From an uncultured Clostridium sp. (GTDB taxonomy: Bacteria > Bacillota_A > Clostridia > TANB77 > CAG-508): a DNA stretch of 16,940 bases. The stretch spans positions 1 through 16,940 of the forward strand of contig CAMLYR010000027.1 in NCBI GenBank assembly GCA_946491915.1, read 5' to 3'. The notes under the pieces were generated by a model, which did not search any database, was not told where the DNA came from, and saw only the letters and a list, made by a program, of their open reading frames with translations. Position 1 is the first letter of the stretch. Each line of letters begins with the position of its first letter. The position numbers and the translations under genes are program-made. Below are positions 14,462 to 16,940 of this stretch, piece after piece.

Positions 14462-14491
14462 TTGCCATTTTTCCCTATCCTATGATATAAT
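14462..14491 (+). promoter_or_regulatory. Promoter of xpt
   Basis: TTGCCA (14462-14467), an 18-base spacer and a perfect TATAAT (14486-14491). The leader would be only about 30 bases, too short for a purine riboswitch. Confidence 0.6.
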
Positions 14492-14526
14492 AGTTTTCAT
14501 AAATATATAATAGGAGCTGATCTTGT

Positions 14527-15102
14527 ATGGATTTATTAAAAGAAAAAATTAAAAATGATGGTATTGTTATCAATGAAAATGTTTTAAAAGTTGATAATTT
14601 TTTAAATCATCAAGTAGATACAAAATTAATGGATTTAATTGGAAAGGAATTTGCTGACTACTTTAAATCAAAAAACATTACAAAAGTAGTTACCATCGAA
14701 TCTTCTGGAATTGCCCCTGCTTATGCATCTGCATTAAAATTAGATGTACCTTTAGTTATCTTTAAAAAGCAATCTTCTGCCATTTTAGATACAGAAACAA
14801 CGATTCAAACACCAGTACATTCTTTTACTAAAAACACAGACTATATCTTAATGGCTTCAAAAAAATATTTATCTGAAAATGATAATATTTTAATTGTTGA
14901 TGACTTTCTTGCAAATGGACAAGCAGCAATGGGTGCTTACCGAATTTTAAAAGAAGCTGGTTCTTCTGTTGCAGGTATTGGAATTGTTATTGAAAAATCT
15001 TTCCAAGATGGAAGGAAAAAATTAGAAGATTTAGGTTTAGATGTTTACTCTTTAGCAAGAGTTTCTAAAATTTCTTCTAATGGTATTGAATTTTTAAATT
15101 AA
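14527..15102 (+). CDS. xpt: Xanthine phosphoribosyltransferase
   Basis: Xpt salvages xanthine by joining it to PRPP to form XMP, in the cytosol. At 191 residues it has the usual family length. Signatures run in order: NFLNHQVD (24-31), the base-binding and hinge segment IESSGIAPAYASALKL (57-72), VIFKKQSS (77-84), and the PRPP loop ILIVDDFLANGQA (121-133) with the two acidic residues. IEKSFQDGR (155-163) is also conserved. GGAG lies ten bases before the ATG. This is the only plus-strand gene in the window. It stands without pbuX, its common partner, and has no purine riboswitch upstream, unlike Bacillus xpt. Its stop codon overlaps the arm of a GGGGACG hairpin. Confidence 0.96.
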   Translation: MDLLKEKIKNDGIVINENVLKVDNFLNHQVDTKLMDLIGKEFADYFKSKNITKVVTIESSGIAPAYASALKLDVPLVIFKKQSSAILDTETTIQTPVHSFTKNTDYILMASKKYLSENDNILIVDDFLANGQAAMGAYRILKEAGSSVAGIGIVIEKSFQDGRKKLEDLGLDVYSLARVSKISSNGIEFLN

Positions 15103-15139
15103 AATGTCCCATTGGGGACGTTTCTGTTTGGGACATTTT
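15101..15139 (+). repeat. GGGGACG hairpin at the xpt stop codon
   Basis: A perfect ten-base stem AAAATGTCCC (15101-15110) and GGGACATTTT (15130-15139) encloses a 19-base loop holding TTGGGGACG. The first arm includes the last two bases of the xpt stop codon. The trailing TTTT makes it a plausible terminator for xpt. The sequence 15112-15139 recurs near 897-923. Confidence 0.75.
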
Positions 15140-15141
15140 GA

Positions 15142-15191
15142 GAGATTTGGGACGGACGAAAAGGGAAAAATGAGTCCGTCCCCAAAATCCC
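15142..15191 (-). repeat. GGGGACG hairpin at the acyl-CoA synthetase stop codon
   Basis: A perfect nine-base stem GGGACGGAC (15149-15157) and GTCCGTCCC (15174-15182) is extended outward by ATTT/AAAT with a bulge. The last base lies directly before the stop codon at 15192-15194. Its minus-strand text GGACGGACTCATTTTTCCC is identical to the ends of the foldback element at 2433-2746. Confidence 0.75.
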
Positions 15192-16913
15192 TTATTGTTT
15201 CAACACCTTTTTCAATTCTTCATTTCTTTTCGTTTTATGAGTTGTTGTTTTAATTAATGGTTCATCTGTCAATACCATATGCATAATATATTTATATCTT
15301 GGTAATGTTTTATTTACTTCTTTTATTTTATTCCAAATAATTGGGAATAAATCATCTCGTGAAATATCTCCATATTTTTCTTTTACGATTTCTTTGTTGT
15401 ATACTACTTCTACAGCAACTTTTATCTTGCTTTTATCTTCTTTGTCTGGCATGCCATATACAAAAGATTCTTCTATTTCCTCATTTCGATTAATTAAGGT
15501 TTCTAATTCTTCTGGAAATACTTTTTTACCATTTTTTAAAACAATCATATCCTTTTTTCTTCCTGTAATAAATAGGAAACCATCCTTATCTAGGTATCCT
15601 AAATCTCCTGTATGAAACCAACCCTCTTGTAATACTTCTTTTGTTGCTTCTTCATTTTCGTAATATCCAAGCATCACGTTTGGACCTTTTACAACAATTT
15701 CCCCTATTCCTTTTTCATCTTTATCTACAATTTTTACTTCTGTATGTTTCATAGGAATTCCTACTGAACCATATTTGGCATATTGATCATTTTCAGCTGC
15801 AATAACTGGTGATGTTTCTGTTAATCCATATCCTTGTACCATATGAATTCCAAATTCGTTAAATTTTCTTTCTGTTCTACTGTCAAATGGTGCTCCTCCT
15901 GCAACAACAAATCGCATTTTACCACCTAATCCATCAATAATTTGTTTAAATAGTTTTCTTCGAATATCAATATGGAATTTTAATAGGAAATTACTAATTT
16001 TTGTTGCTATTTTAATTAATTTTGTTTTTCCTTGCTTTTCAATTTCTTTTTCAATATTGGCATACATTTTATCTACTAATAAAGGAACACCTATAAATAC
16101 AGATACTTGATATTCCAATAAGTTTTGCTTAATATATCTCAACCCATCTGGAAATACCGTTTTTACACCACATGCTAACATAACTACCATAGCTGTTGAA
16201 CCAAATATATGATGATATGGTAAAAATGCAATATTCACATCTGTTGGCAAAAATGTTTCTACAATTTGCATATCATAGACATTTGTTGCAATTCCATATT
16301 GTGATAACATGACTGCTTTTGATTTAGATGTTGTTCCTGAAGTAAATAATAAGATGCTCATTCCTTTTGAATCCACTTCATAATTGACAAAATCTTGATT
16401 TCCTGTTTCTAAAATTTCTTTTCCTTTTGCCAATAATCCTTCAATAATTTCAAAACCATCTATCTTACTCATGCAAATATATTCATGGATATTTGTTTTT
16501 TGGTTTTCTTTAATCACTTGTATTTTATCTGTTAATTTTTCATCAAAAATAATACCATCTACTTTACTTCTTATCAATGATTCTTCTAGCTCGTTAATTT
16601 GTAAGTCTTTATCTAATGGAACAGAAACAATTCCACCTAACAAACAAGCTAAGTGTGAAATTACCCAATGATATTGATTTTTTCCAATAATCGCTATTCT
16701 CTTTCCTTGTAACTCTTTTTCATATAACGCTGTTCCTAGTGCATTTATATCTTCTAGTAATTGTGTATACGTAATATTTTTGTATTCTATTTTATTCTCT
16801 TCTTTTTTCTCTTTAATGGTGTAAGCTATATTGTCTGGATATAACTTTACAGAATTGTAAATCATTTCTTTTATGTTCTCAAATTTTGGAACTTCTCTTA
16901 ATTGATTTTTCAT
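15192..16913 (-). CDS. Long-chain acyl-CoA synthetase (AMP-binding family)
   Basis: This adenylate-forming enzyme activates a fatty acid with ATP and CoA, through an acyl-AMP intermediate. The start at 16913 (573 residues) is an ATG with GGAG ten bases upstream; the frame also has a TTG two codons earlier. The large domain holds the P-loop LLFTSGTTSKSKAVML (188-203) and GYGLTETSPV (361-370). HTGDLGYLDKDGF (434-446) carries the ribose-binding Asp, and TGRKKDMIVLKNGKKVFP (450-467) is the hinge. Near the end, TTTHKTKR (556-563) holds the probable catalytic lysine, as in T-x-T-x-K-x-K-R of long-chain enzymes. No membrane helix is evident. It converges on xpt. Together with the thioesterase it suggests handling of free fatty acids, but the exact chain length cannot be read from sequence. 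Confidence 0.9.
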   Translation of the reverse strand: MKNQLREVPKFENIKEMIYNSVKLYPDNIAYTIKEKKEENKIEYKNITYTQLLEDINALGTALYEKELQGKRIAIIGKNQYHWVISHLACLLGGIVSVPLDKDLQINELEESLIRSKVDGIIFDEKLTDKIQVIKENQKTNIHEYICMSKIDGFEIIEGLLAKGKEILETGNQDFVNYEVDSKGMSILLFTSGTTSKSKAVMLSQYGIATNVYDMQIVETFLPTDVNIAFLPYHHIFGSTAMVVMLACGVKTVFPDGLRYIKQNLLEYQVSVFIGVPLLVDKMYANIEKEIEKQGKTKLIKIATKISNFLLKFHIDIRRKLFKQIIDGLGGKMRFVVAGGAPFDSRTERKFNEFGIHMVQGYGLTETSPVIAAENDQYAKYGSVGIPMKHTEVKIVDKDEKGIGEIVVKGPNVMLGYYENEEATKEVLQEGWFHTGDLGYLDKDGFLFITGRKKDMIVLKNGKKVFPEELETLINRNEEIEESFVYGMPDKEDKSKIKVAVEVVYNKEIVKEKYGDISRDDLFPIIWNKIKEVNKTLPRYKYIMHMVLTDEPLIKTTTHKTKRNEELKKVLKQ

Positions 16914-16940
16914 ATTCAAAACTCTCCTATCTGGTTTTCT

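Noticed and set aside
14319..14526. Purine riboswitch upstream of xpt
   Set aside because: The predicted leader is about 30 bases and no three-way junction with conserved loops is visible; xpt here appears not to use one.

Overview
The window is AT-rich DNA from a low-GC Gram-positive bacterium, most likely an anaerobic, endospore-forming member of the Clostridia. The evidence is the codon usage (mostly A/T-ending codons), strong AGGAGG-type ribosome binding sites, the engulfment protein SpoIIP, a rubrerythrin paired with a PerR-type regulator, a class B sortase with a TPKTG substrate, and an acyl-ACP thioesterase of the clostridial type. I cannot name a species. Every recognised gene except xpt lies on the minus strand.

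Layout, left to right: acyl-ACP thioesterase (152-877); pgi, glucose-6-phosphate isomerase (1048-2355); a 314-bp foldback repeat (2433-2746); spoIIP (2745-3896); tspO (4014-4514, start uncertain); an orphan gene with unusual codon use (4633-5001); a 179-bp element with perfect 35-bp inverted ends (5107-5285); dnaE (5299-8802); a second orphan gene (9144-9341); a class B sortase (9597-10469) just downstream of its probable substrate, a cell-wall beta-helix protein (10521-11639); hsp20 behind a CIRCE-like operator (11794-12213); ogt (12527-13054); the perR-rbr oxidative-stress operon with a 23-bp palindromic operator (13293-14246); xpt on the plus strand (14527-15102); and a long-chain acyl-CoA synthetase (15192-16913) converging on xpt.

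Most genes are core housekeeping or stress functions. Three coherent units stand out. The perR-rbr operon is a self-contained peroxide-response unit with promoter, palindrome and terminator visible. The sortase and surface protein form a dedicated anchoring pair with a hairpin between them. Hsp20 appears to be under HrcA control.

The least ordinary content is intergenic. A family of hairpin repeats carrying a GGGGACG core occurs in three gaps, each time touching the stop codon of a neighbouring gene. One member is a 314-bp near-palindrome with perfect 39-bp ends. A second, unrelated inverted-repeat element lies just after dnaE. These look like non-autonomous REP/MITE-type elements placed where transcription terminators would be. 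No transposase is in the window. I did not find a defence system, CRISPR array, prophage or tRNA.
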